Position numbers and translations under genes: made by a program
Notes under the pieces: generated by a model
Database searches by the model: none
Told to the model about the DNA's origin: nothing
What the model saw: the letters and a program-made list of their open reading frames with translations, nothing else
Shown here: positions 17,238 through 28,101 of the stretch, one piece after another
Layout: the number at the start of each line of letters is the position of its first letter
Numbering within the stretch: the first letter of the stretch is position 1
NCBI GenBank assembly: GCA_963969365.1
Contig: OZ017759.1
Span: 496,001-560,000, forward strand
Reading direction: 5' to 3'
DNA from: Asterochloris sp. CNOR1
Taxonomy: Eukaryota; Chlorophyta; Trebouxiophyceae; Trebouxiales; Trebouxiaceae
Length of the DNA stretch: 64,000 nucleotides

Positions 17238-19510
17238 CTGTGCGCACTGCAGTGGCCCTGTCCCGCCGGACATCTTGTCGGCTGTACTGACAGACTGCTG
17301 TTCATGCACCTCCCACCTTCATCTGCTTGTGGCTCAAGTATCACCTTTACACTGACCCTTTACCTGTGATAGCACTGCCGTTTGCTGCGACAACTTCAAG
17401 AGGATCTTACATGGGGATGCTCCTTGAAATCACCAGCGATTAGCACCCATGATACATCATGGGCTGTCCTCTGGAGGCCAGCACAAGACTACGACAAGCA
17501 ATGTCTCACCTACAGCAGCAGGTGGCCCCTGCCACTGAGCTGCTGAGGGGCAAGCTTGTTTCCTGTATGAGCGCAGACTTGCTTCTGACTTTACGAGTCT
17601 AAGATCAGGAGCACGCTGCAGTAAGGTCTCCATGTTACTTGAGCAGCCTCTCAATCCCTGGCAGGACCCCAAGTCCTCTGATGCATGTGTTGCTGCTGCT
17701 GCAACACTTTCAGCGGCAGTGTGATGCCTGCATGTCTCATCGCGCAGCAGCCTCCATCCCTTGGATCACATTTGCCTGCCAGATTGAGGCATCAGTGCCG
17801 GGGTGGATGTCAATCGGTATGCAGCACTTGGTCACAGCCCTTCAAGCAGACGCATGTACGCCTCTGGAGGATTCAGCTGTGGGGGGATCTTGTGCATGCT
17901 CCAGGAGATGCAGACAGATGAGTAAAGCTTTTGCAGGAGAGTCCTGAACCACAATATGGCAAAGCATGCAGCGCCCAGGGTGCCCTGTCTCAACGAGCGC
18001 AGGAATGTCCAGGGGCCCTGCTCAGGGAGAGGTGCATGCTTCAATGTCAGATGGGTGTCCTGGCTTTGACATCACATAATCCTGGCCAGGGGGTGCCTTA
18101 TCCATGAATCATGTGTACAGCACCTGCCAGACTGTGCAATTCTGAGAAGCCTCATGATCACTGCTGCCGTGCTCAAGCAGCACCTCTTCAAATTCACCCT
18201 GCAGCTACATAGTGGCGGTGGAGTGACTCAGACCACTTGGCCTAGGACAATCTTTATCAGCTGTCCTTTGAGGTGGCCAGCACCTCATGCTTGCCAGACT
18301 TGATGCCATTGCATTGGGGAGTGTTGAGTGTCTGCCATCATCAGCATGAGCTGATTCTGCCTGAAGATCGTCACCTGCCAGCCCTGCACTGGTGCCGCTG
18401 GTCACCACCGGGTGTGCTGAAGCAGGAAGTCTGAAGACATGTGATCTGTGCAAGATAGATGTTGTACTTCTAATTAATTTATCATGCCTGCTGAGCATCA
18501 GCAAGTACATCTCCTTCCTTCACCTTTCGAGCTCCTCAATGCCAACAACACTGCTTGGTGCTGATGGACGAGGGGAATTACCAGAAGGACACACTGCTGT
18601 GGGAAATCATGGCAGATGTGTTGAGAGATAAGATGGACAACGTAGAGGTGCACATTGACAAACATCACCACACAGTGACATGCATGCCCTCAACAAAAGC
18701 AGGTGCTGTGCTCTGTGCCCAGTTGCATGTCAGCTTCAGTCACTCTGCGTCTGCCCCAGGCTCCCCTTTTGAGACGAGAGCTGCATTGACTGAGGTGGAC
18801 CGAGGTTGTTGCTCAGTACTGTGGGCAAAATGGCCAGCCAGGCAGCTGTGAACATGCCCTGACTGTGGGAGGCAGACAGCTCAACGATGCTACACTGCTG
18901 CACAAAGCCTGATTGCTGTGCAATGTGCTGGTAGGGGATCGATGGCCCTTCCTTGGGGCAAGGGGCCGCCTTGATGCTACTGAATGGGGGCCGGACATGG
19001 GGGCCACTGAGCGGCAACCCAGCTCCCGCCTTTGGTGCTGCCACATCCGATTGTTGGTGCGGCGTCCAGTTGAGGATGTGGGTTGACTTTCGTTGACCTA
19101 CGCCCTGACCTGCCAGTCTCCCCTCGTGACATCAGGTACCTGAGCAGACTGTTCACCCTGTCCTCCAAGCCCCTGGCGTCTGAAGCTGACCCACTGCCAG
19201 CTGCTCACCCGCCAAGTCTCCAGCCCGCTCGATCACGTCTTTAAAGGTGCGACTTCTGACGGGCCGGTACCCGTTCTGCCTGCTAAGCTATGCCTGGGCT
19301 CCATGGTATTGCCCGAGCATTACCCTCAGCTGTCGAGGCGAGCTCAAGTTGCAAGTCAGACTGGTCAATTGGCAGACCAACGCTCGCCGCCCCTGCTGCA
19401 GACAGCTCGTGAGCAGCAGCAGCACACAGGTGTGTGCAGGCATCCATCTGGGCAGGAGCAGCAGCCTAGAACCTCCCCACACACCCGCGGCAGCCCACCT
19501 CTACAGTTAC
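17238..19510. other. Intergenic region with one unassigned open stretch
   Basis: This 2.3 kb holds the Alfin-like 3' UTR and the promoter of the expansin-like gene. On the plus strand about 18543-18700 there is an open stretch reading MDEGNYQKDTLLWEIMADVL and then a His-rich run, followed by a possible donor; it looks protein-like but I could not connect it to other exons or a family. Nothing else recognised. Confidence 0.3.
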
Positions 19511-21648
19511 ATGGCAGGACTCATCCTCTCAGTTGCAGTCCTCCTAGCAGCTGTCCCCTGTGCACTAGCACAGTATCAGCAGATGGCCACCTTCTTTGGG
19601 GGGGCACCGGACGGCATGGACCCCTCACAGCCAAGCTTCGGCCTCCTCGATGTAAGCACATGCAACCCCATTGTGACCATGTCCAAGACATAATGGCACC
19701 AATGTCAAGCCACGTGCATGGTCCTTTCAAGTTCAAAGTTCAGATCTGAGCTCACGCCTTCGCTGTGGCTGCAGGGGTCATGCGGCTTCGGCGCCCTAAC
19801 AAACAAGAATGCGTGGCCATTCTGGAGCACAGTCGGCATCTCACAGAGCAGCCCCTTTTACAGCAACCCCCTGAATGGCTGCGGCACCTGCCTCCAGATC
19901 CAGTGCAACCCCAGCAGCAGCGCGTTTCCACAACTCGCGGTGAGCTGCCGCCTATTTCTGTGCCTCCCTGTGCACCTGCAGCAGCACAAGCCAGGTCCAC
20001 TGCTGCTCCAGCAGGGTGCCTATGTTGGCTTCATCTCAGCTGGCATCGACGCATATTCCCCACTCTGCAGGGCAACTGCATCTCATCATCGCCCATCACA
20101 GTAGTGGTGACTGACACCTGCCCACAGTGCGGCGCCAACCACCTGGACATTAGTGCAGATGCCTTTGCCCAGGTGAGGCATCTAAAGCGCAATAATTGCC
20201 CTGACTAAGGCTCATCCTTCAAGATTGAACATTGACCACCGCCTACCATCATCAATCACATCCATGTCATCATCTGTCGTTGGCGGACAGCCTTGAGTCA
20301 CCAGGCTGCCCGCCCTGGGCGGCCTGAAAGTATTGCAGCCTGCCACACCTATTGCTGTACCTGGCTGCTGCCTGCTCAACACTCTGCTGCACTGCTGCAG
20401 ATTGGCAATGTTGCTGCTGGCAACATCCCTGTGACCGTGACTCAGGTCCCCTGCCAGCCCAAGCAGAACATTGCTGTATCTGTTGACAGCATCAGCGGGC
20501 CTGGCGCATGGTTCCGCATGTTTGCACAGGTGAGCTGTGCGCGAGGTCTGCAGCCTGCATACCAATAGCCATGGTGCCTGGCAGGAGGTGCATGGCAGGA
20601 GGCCCATTGTGCTGCTGAGCAGAGCAGCAACTGCGCTGCCTTGTCTGCACCCCGCAGCTCTACAGAGTGTGTGCCGGCATTGTCTGCCAACCCTGGCTGC
20701 CGCTTGTACCACAAGCAGTATGCTGTCAGCTGAGAGGATCCTCTGCAGAATGGCGTGTCTCTGTGCACCCACCAGGGACTGTGTCCAGGCCAGCAGTCTG
20801 GGCTGCATGCTCAGCCGGGGGTACATTATGACTTGCAGGCTGTGGGCCAAGGCGGTGCAGTCACCGCCGTCAGCGTGTCCCCCTCGGGCGCAAACAGCTG
20901 GACGCCGCTGACCAACCTGTGGGGCGCCGACTGGGAGGGCACCCTCCCCAGCAGCCTGCCCATCGACATTCAGCTGACCCAGGGTGGCAGCACGGTGAGC
21001 CGCCTGGCAGCCATGTGGGGGCAGCGCTGAGTGCCTGCGCAAGCTCTGCTGTGTTTGTGCTGCTGGCTCAGTGGCCCTGGCCCCGGCCTCTCGGGCCAAC
21101 TCCCTGCACCCTGACCCACCTGCGAGAAGGCCAGGCATGCACTGCTGGGCTGCAGTCAGGGCATGCTTGCGCCGCTGACTCCCTGTGTACGTTTCCACTT
21201 TCACTGGTCTGCTGCGGGGCCTCTCGCAAATCCTCCCAGAGCTGCTCACTGCCGGTGCTCCTGTGTGCAGGTGGTGGCCACGAGCGTGCTGGGCACTCCC
21301 GGCGCCGGCGTCTACCTCACAGATGCCCAGTTTGGGGCATCCTCCTCCAGCGCCTCAGCCAGTGCCAGCGCCAGTGCCTCCAGCAGCACAGCAGCCTCCT
21401 CCAGCACGGCAGCCACCACCTCGACGGCAGCCACCGCAGCAGTCACATCTGGCGCCACATCGTCGGCCGGCGCCTGCACGGACGTCAGCCCCGACCCAAC
21501 CGTGAACTGCGCGCAGCAGCAGGCCTACGGGCAGTGCGGGCAGGCCTGGATGTTCCCCGGACTCCCGGTGCCCTGGAACGCAGCAGCCCTGCCCTTCGGC
21601 TTCTGCGCAGTGACCTGCGGACACTGCGGCGGGGCAAGCGGGAGGTAA
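19511..21648 (+). CDS. Secreted expansin-like protein with ShK-like C-terminal domain
   Basis: Probably loosens or remodels the cell wall. Six exons, all phase 0: 19511-19651, 19775-19939, 20071-20172, 20401-20529, 20839-20994, 21271-21648; 356 residues. Residues 1-20 form a signal peptide ending CALA before QYQQ. The double-psi barrel domain follows, with GSCGFG, NGCGTC and the catalytic-like TDTCPQCGANHLDIS (HLD in place of the plant HFD). The second, CBM63-like domain spans roughly 140-230. A Ser/Ala/Thr-rich linker (about 254-295) leads to a six-cysteine domain that begins CTDVSPDPTVNC and ends FCAVTCGHC, an ShK-like spacing seen in secreted algal proteins. Plant expansins have no such tail. 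TGTAA follows at 22375. Confidence 0.88.
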
Positions 21649-22842
21649 CCCCAGCCCTGCACGCGGGGCCTGGCCGCTGCAGCCGGCCGCCGCTACGAGC
21701 GAGTCCTGCCACACCGTCTTGTCTGACTTGCGAGAGGAAGCGGGCAGCCAAATATGTTGGCTGCCTGGGCTGCAGCAGCAGCAGCAGCAGCACACAGTGC
21801 CCAGTCCTGCCAGGCCGCACATTATGCAGTGCCTAGGCCCCACACAACAGTCTGTAGCAGTTGTGTAGCTCCTGCCTCAGGTTTCTTCCCTCCACAAGCC
21901 TGCACTTGTCTGTTGTCCCCCGCCCTCGGTGGGTTGCATCGCTCAGACCATGCCATTTGTTGATTTGACATCTGCACCTCCTCACTGCCTGCCTGTCCCC
22001 ATGTGCACCAGAGACAATTCCTCAAGCCCGGTGTTTCCACCTGCGCATCACCCTCTGCGCGATCAAGTGCTGACGTGCAGCTGAGGGGCATGGCGCGCCC
22101 TGCAGTGAGCTTCAAGCACTGACCCATGTTCTCTTGACCCTGACATGACAACAGCACTCTTGAAGTTTAGCACAGACACAGCCTCCACACAACCGCAGCC
22201 CCCCCGCCCCCAGGAATTGCCTGATTAATTTGCCCAGCGCAATGCATCTTGAGCTGCAGCCAAGGAGGCTTCACAGCTGAAATATGCTGCCCCTCGTGCG
22301 CCTGCATCCTGAATGTGTGTGGAAAACAAATGATGTGCTGAACGGAACCCCCTGTTTGCTCTAGGTAAACTAGCTGTAATACCACACCCTCCACACTGCA
22401 GCAATCTCTGGGGGCTTCTACAGGTCTGCACTGCCTCGAGCACCACTTGTGCTGGACCAGCAATGAGGGGTGCGGAGTCTGCTGCAAGGCTTGGCTGCTC
22501 TGTCCCTGCAAAATCCACCAGCCACATGTGTACCAGTTTGACTCTCCAGGGTCTGACCAGGAAACCTTTTTTGCATTCTTGTGGACATACTGCTCCTGCA
22601 TGTCGTGGTGCACCACGCCTGGGCCAGGGACTAGCAGGTGATGAGTCTCTCCATGCACTTGAAGCGCAAGTCAGCAGGAAGCAAGCAGGTGAGCAGCATA
22701 CTGAGGGCTCTCCCCTGTCAGGACGCAGCAGCAGCACAGCAAATGTTGCTGGCGTGAAGGCCCACGGTTCGCAAGAGATGGCGCTCTTTCCCGAGAGCTT
22801 GTAAGGCTGATGAGCTTACCCCTGCTGCAGATCAGTGCAGAC
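21649..22842. other. 3' UTR of the expansin-like gene and upstream region of the yippee-like gene
   Basis: A plus-strand TGTAA at 22375-22379 marks the likely polyadenylation site 727 bases after the stop. A short CAG run sits near 21771-21792. From 22390 to 22842 lies the presumed promoter of the next gene. No gene recognised. Confidence 0.45.
22375..22379 (+). terminator. TGTAA polyadenylation signal of the expansin-like gene
   Basis: The only plus-strand TGTAA I saw between this stop codon and the next gene. Confidence 0.5.
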
Positions 22843-25800
22843 ATGAAGGGAGCAGGGGGGCAGGCTGGTCCAGAGGACATGTCCAGGTCAGCAGATTTCA
22901 AGCGTGCTGCAAGCTGGTTCAGGCCTTTTCTCCTTAGGCAGGGGTGCAAAGGACATCGCTGTCTGCCTTCTTCATGTTACCTGCTGGGAGCAGGGCAGGC
23001 TCTCTTGCGCCTTCATATGAGGCTTTCCTGTCACAACAGATATCACCACACCTAAACCAAATCTGCATCGTCTGACCGTTCACCTGCATCAACCCTCTCA
23101 TGCTGCTCCTGGGGCATGCAGCACTGCCCGCAGGCCATGTTTGGCAGCGAGCATCAATGCCAGGTGTGCTGCCAAAATGGCATCAAGTCATAGGTACCTG
23201 GCACCAGCTCAGCTGCTAGCGAGCGGCCCATTCACTACCTCTAATGGTTTCATTCTGTGCTTTTGGGCCCTCGGCAAATTTGCAGCAGCGGAAGCTGAGC
23301 AGGCGCAATTCTGCAAGCGCATTTCCTTGGCATCTGCCAGCCCAGGCCTTGAGCACTCCCGTCAGGGTCTGGTCAAATCAAGACTGCCTGACATGCAGCA
23401 GTCGCGGGGGTGCACAGTGATTGGCGCTTCACAAAGTGCAGACAATCACAACTCCATCTGTACTTGCAGGGCTTTGGTGTCCTGAGACCGTCCTGTTCCC
23501 CTGTCTGCAGCGACACTGCTGCCGCCACTGCCTTGAAGCTGCAAGGCAGCATGGAGGCTGATGCGTAAACGCCTCCCCAATATACCAGCACTGATGTAAC
23601 GCAGCAGAACAGTGGACGACCGCCTCGGAAAGCCTAAGCTGGCACATGTGAAACACATCTGAACAGCTCCATCCCTGCCCTGCAGCACAGTTGTGGGGCG
23701 CAGCAGCCGAAAACTGGGCAGGCAGCTTGGAAGACCAATGTGCAATGCCTCCCAAACATGCTGCCAGTCAGGGCATGCATTAGAAGCAACTCTCTCCCTG
23801 CTAAAACACCAGAGCTGCTGGCGCTACTCTTGAGCTGGCAGGCGGCCTCTATGGCATGCATCTGAAGCAGCTCTCTCTCTGCCCAGCGGCGCCACTGAGG
23901 CAGCGCTGCCCTTGAGCTGGTGGTGCCCTACAGCCTGTAGGCCATGTAAAATTTGAAAGTTGATCCCCATGACCTGCAGTGACGCTGCTGCGGGCACCGC
24001 CTTTGAGCTGGCAGGCAGCCTTGGGGATGAGGATGGCGAGGTCATCAGCCGTAGCATTGGCCCCACCAACGACCTGCAGGAGGATGACTGGGAGGAGGTC
24101 CCAGCCATGGACGCCCCGGTGAGGGTGCATCTGCCAGTGCCAGCCCTTTGTGCCTACTGGCAAATTTCTTCCGTGTAGTGCCTGCCCCAGAACAGCACCC
24201 TGGACTGGTTGGCACCTGTTCAAGGCTCTGAGCACAAGCTGAGCCTGGCAAGCTGCCTGGCTGTGATGTGTTCTTGTGGTGGCCTCGTGAACCAGATAGG
24301 GACTGTCTCTGCCAGCTGGCTCAGCTGCCTGACACCCACACGGCCCCTGCAGGGCTGTCCTGCACATTCTGCCCTTTTGCTGATGCGCAACTGCTGACTC
24401 ACCAGCAGACTCACTCTGCCTGGTGCAGGTGTCGCCGTCAGGCAAGCAGGCAGCCCCGCAGAGCGCCCCAGCGGAGTGGGTCCATCTGCAGGACGCAGGC
24501 CCCAAGACAGTGCCAGCCGCACCTGATGCCAAGGCGGAGGAGGCTCCCCAGGAGGGGAACGGAAAGGCACTCGAGTCAGCCCCAGATGCCCTGCAAGGTG
24601 CGAAACCTCAGGGTCATGAAATGGTCTGGGCTGCAGAGGGGCCTGGTGCAGAGGCTGCCAGGGGCAGACTGCGAGATGTTCAGATCTGCCCAGTGGCCCT
24701 GCAAGGTGTGGCCAGTGGACCTCTTAGCAGGCATACGTGTCATCAACAGCTGGCGTCTGACTGCGTCCCTGATGGGATCAACTGCCGGTGTATGTCACAC
24801 TGTCAGGCATATGCTGCCTGCAGGGACGGCATTCTAAGTCTGTTCGGTGTGCCCCACAAGGATGAGGCCTGTTGGCAGGCCGCAGCCATGTCATGCTTGC
24901 ACTCAACCAGCCGGCTCCTCTGTATGCTGTCATGGGCAAATTGGCGATCAGGGCAGATTATGAGTGCGTCGGCCGCACACACAGGTCTGCATCTGAGAGC
25001 TCCCCAATGAAGGTGCCCAGCAGGCTGTGCTCAAACCCAAAAGCCCCCACGCCTGTAGGAGCAGGCGTGCTGGAGGCCATCAGGCGGCCTGCCTCGCCCT
25101 GCATACCCCATGTGATGTCAAGCGGGGTGCTGATGCAACCAAGTATGGCAGAGAACTCAACCTGCATGAGCTGGACGCCACCAGGGCAGCCTGCTGGCCC
25201 AAGGAGGCCCAGTTGCAGGCCCGCAGTCTGGCTGAGATGTCCCTTTTCTGATAACGTTGTTGGATGCTTTGCTACCTATGATCAGCATGGAGAAGTAGTC
25301 AGACACACACACGCTCACTGCCCCGGCGCCCGCAGGTGAGCTGGACGCCATCAAGGCAGCTCGCTTGGCCCTGGAGGCCCAGCTGCAGGCAGAGTCTCAG
25401 GACAAGAAGGCCTTGGCGGCGCGGCTGAGCGAGACGGAGCGCAACCGCACTGCCCTGGAGCAGAAGGTGGATGACGCCCCCAGTGCTAGCATGTCCACTG
25501 CTTGAGTGCATGAGCAGCAAGTGCGCTTCTCTGAAACAAAGAGTGCTGCTCTCAGTGCAACATGGCTAGCATGTAGACTAACTGAGTGGATCAGCACTGC
25601 TTTGGAGCAGAAGGTGAGCGCTGCCCTCAGTGCCAACTGGGCTAGTGTGAGCCCTGATTGGGGCATCAGCACCGTTCCGAGACGGAGGGTGGGTGCTGCT
25701 GTCATATGGCTAGCATGTGCATGTTCTGGGTACCTGAGCTCTTGCAGCAAGCAAACACTGGCGAAATGTTCAGAGGCCAGCCTGCGCTTGGGTGCTTGCG

Positions 25801-27516
25801 CAGAGCAGGTGGTGAGGGGTGGAAGAGCTGCTGGTGTTGCCAGTGAGACCGTGTGCAGTCCGGATGTGCAGGCAGACATCGGCCGGATACTGACCTCAAA
25901 GGACGATGAGTGTATCTGATGGCTTGCCTGACAGCCCTGCTGCGCATTGACTGCAGTCTGCAGAGCTCGCGTGGGCTGGGTCCTTGCTGCAGTGCAAGGT
26001 CATATGGTATGGCCTCCCAACATGCTTTTGCCCTGCACATTGCAGCCCTGATTGAGCAGAACACTGCCCTGCCTGCCATGGCACAAGTGGTTCATTCTGA
26101 AGGCGGAGGCTGACTTTCATGTGCACCCTGCAGATTGCAGCCCTGATGAAGCAGAATGCCGCACTGGAGGCGAAGGTGTCCAACCTCAGCACAGCTGAGG
26201 GGCCCGGCTTCGGGCTGCAGGCCCTGGGGGCAATTCCCAAGTTTACATGCAAAGTCTGCAAGTGAGAAGCTGCCTGAGGCCAACAGCCAGCCGGTGGCTA
26301 GCAGTATATGATGGCGCTGAAGTGTTGAGCGTCAATGTCAGGGCTGAGCAGCACTTTGTGTGCAGGCCTGTCTTAGTGCAGCTGGCCATGGCAATCTGCG
26401 TGACCAGCAGGGCCTGCCGCAGTGCTGCTGGGCAGGCTCAAGGCTGTCTGCAAACAAGAAGGCATCAGCTTTGCTCCGCTGTCTCAGCATACTGCTCTGC
26501 TGTGCAGGTGCGACATCGGCGCAGTCAAGGCCGTGCTGTGGAACGACTGCCGCATGGGCAAGAATAATGAGATGGGCGCACTCTTCAAGGCACAGGGCAC
26601 AGTCAACACAGAGAGGTGAGCTGGCATAGACTCTGTGAAAGACATCATGGACACAATGATGCATAGCACTCTTTGACAGGTGCAGGGGCTGCTGCAGAGT
26701 CTTACGACCTGCTTGTGGATCAAGCATGCTGACTTGCAGCCACTGGGATGAGCTCCTCATGTTGTCTGCGTTCACGAGAGGTGTTGTCTGCTGGTCAACC
26801 CCTCCCCTGCTTCATGATCTGGCTGTGAGGCGCTCCTTTCCCAGGGCAATGAGTGGCAATGACAAGCATTGCTTGGCTGCTGTCATCACACTTCTTAGAA
26901 GTGCGTCTGGCAGTGGTGTGCACTAGGACCACTGTGAGATGTGGTGCTGCAGACCAGAATATATCCACCATCAAGCTGGTCACGCGGGCCTGTGACTGAG
27001 GCTTTCCAGACTTGGCCACCTCACAGATGACGTGCCAGACAGACAAAGCTCACCTTGTGGCACCTTGCAGGCACGGCGATGTGTCCACCTCCAAGCTGGC
27101 CACTGGGGACTATGAGGTGGTAGACGTGCGCTGCCGGGGCTGCCGGGCTGCCCTGGGGTGGCACTACCTGGCTGCTATGCAGGAGGCAAGAGTCGCTGCA
27201 GGACATGTGTCACAGTGTGCACATTGCTGTCTGAGACTTCAGGGCTGTGGCTCTGCCGATGCGGGTCTCAAGCAGTGCTTCCTGGCTGACGAAAGCTGAG
27301 CAGGGCCGTTAACAACCAACCGGCTGCCTCCTCCCACACCTCTCTGACTGCGATCTCAGACGCTGCCTGGGGTTCTCCTGCCATGTGGGAGCTGCGTGCT
27401 GGTATCCCAGTCTTCCCTGCGTGTCCCTCATGCTGTCCGCTGTGCTGCAGAAGAACAAATTCAAGGAGGGCACTACCATTATCTTCAAGCGGGTGCTGCA
27501 GCAGGTGTCAGCCTGA
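22843..27516 (+). CDS. Coiled-coil protein with C-terminal yippee-like zinc domain
   Basis: Function unknown; yippee/Mis18/cereblon folds bind zinc and often act as protein-interaction modules. Eight exons: 22843-22886, 23980-24118, 24429-24597, 25336-25466, 26134-26261, 26508-26615, 27071-27185, 27451-27516; 900 bases in frame, 299 residues. The N-terminal third is acidic and low in complexity. A coiled coil follows (about 118-175: AIKAARLALEAQLQAESQDK and RLSETERNRTALEQK). The C-terminal domain has CKVC, then 57 residues, then CRGC, followed by ALGWHYLAAM and KFKEGTTIIFKR, the yippee pattern (TG.H...D..C..C...LGW.Y....KYKEG). The intron after 27185 has a GC donor (GAG|GCAAGA). Introns 1 and 3-5 carry several echoes. 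The start is the first ATG in exon 1; an upstream exon cannot be excluded. Confidence 0.85.
23500..23935 (+). repeat. Echoes of exon 2 start in yippee-gene intron 1
   Basis: The exon 2 start at 23980 (TTTGAGCTGGCAGGCAGCCT) has degenerate copies near 23508-23565, 23812-23860 and 23884-23930; the motif TTGAGCTGG recurs in the last two. Confidence 0.8.
25160..25240 (+). repeat. Echo of exon 4 in yippee-gene intron 3
   Basis: About 70 bases copy the start of exon 4 at 25336 (GAGCTGGACGCCA, then GGAGGCCCAG and TGCAGGC). Downstream, 25590-25625 copies the exon 4 end and donor, and 26040-26090 copies the start of exon 5 (GCAGCCCTGAT.GAGCAGAA). Confidence 0.85.
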
Positions 27517-27806
27517 GGCATGCCCTTTATCAACAGAACTTGCCCCAAGATGAGGCTGCCCTACAGCATTGCCCTCAGAGCCCATCTGAGCGGCTGCGCC
27601 TCAGCAGATAACCTGCCACATTGCCACAAACCTTGTGTCTCCAGCAGAGATCTGTGCGCCCAGAACAGTCTTCCCCACATGTGTGCTGTTATACATTTGT
27701 AGTATGGCTGGGCCACAGCCTTGTGCTTTGCTTTGTATGTGAAATCGGTCTCCGCCGCAGTGAATGTCTCTGTACACAAGAGAGGCCCCTAAATGTATGA
27801 ACTGCA

Positions 27807-27811
27807 TGTAA
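27807..27811 (+). terminator. TGTAA polyadenylation signal of the yippee-like gene
   Basis: Lies 291 bases after the stop at 27514-27516, on the coding strand. The remainder up to 28101 is the convergent 3' region of the E2 gene; nothing else seen there. Confidence 0.55.
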
Positions 27812-28101
27812 CATTCCATACAGAGCTGCCATGCAAGGCCATTTCACACAAACCAGAATCATGATACAGGCTGCTAGGGAGCAGATGGGGCTGACTGCCA
27901 ACAACAGGCAGGCATACAACAGTATTTCTGAGGATTCATTGCATGCCATTGGTTGGCTGGGTGAGGAGCATTCAGACTTCCAGGAGGAGGCAGCTGTCCT
28001 GGTGGTCAGACAGCGTGAGGGGCTGCGCATGTCAAGTCAGCAGGTACAGAGCATGGTGGCAGCATGCTCTTCAAGGTGGGCAGGTGCGGGCAACGGGGCT
28101 G

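Noticed and set aside
20212-21249. 345-codon minus-strand frame across expansin-like exons 4 and 5
   Set aside because: Opposite strand of a well-supported gene, with no recognisable domain.
21771-21800. CAG trinucleotide run after the expansin-like stop
   Set aside because: Short, impure microsatellite in a 3' UTR; CAG/CTG richness is general here.
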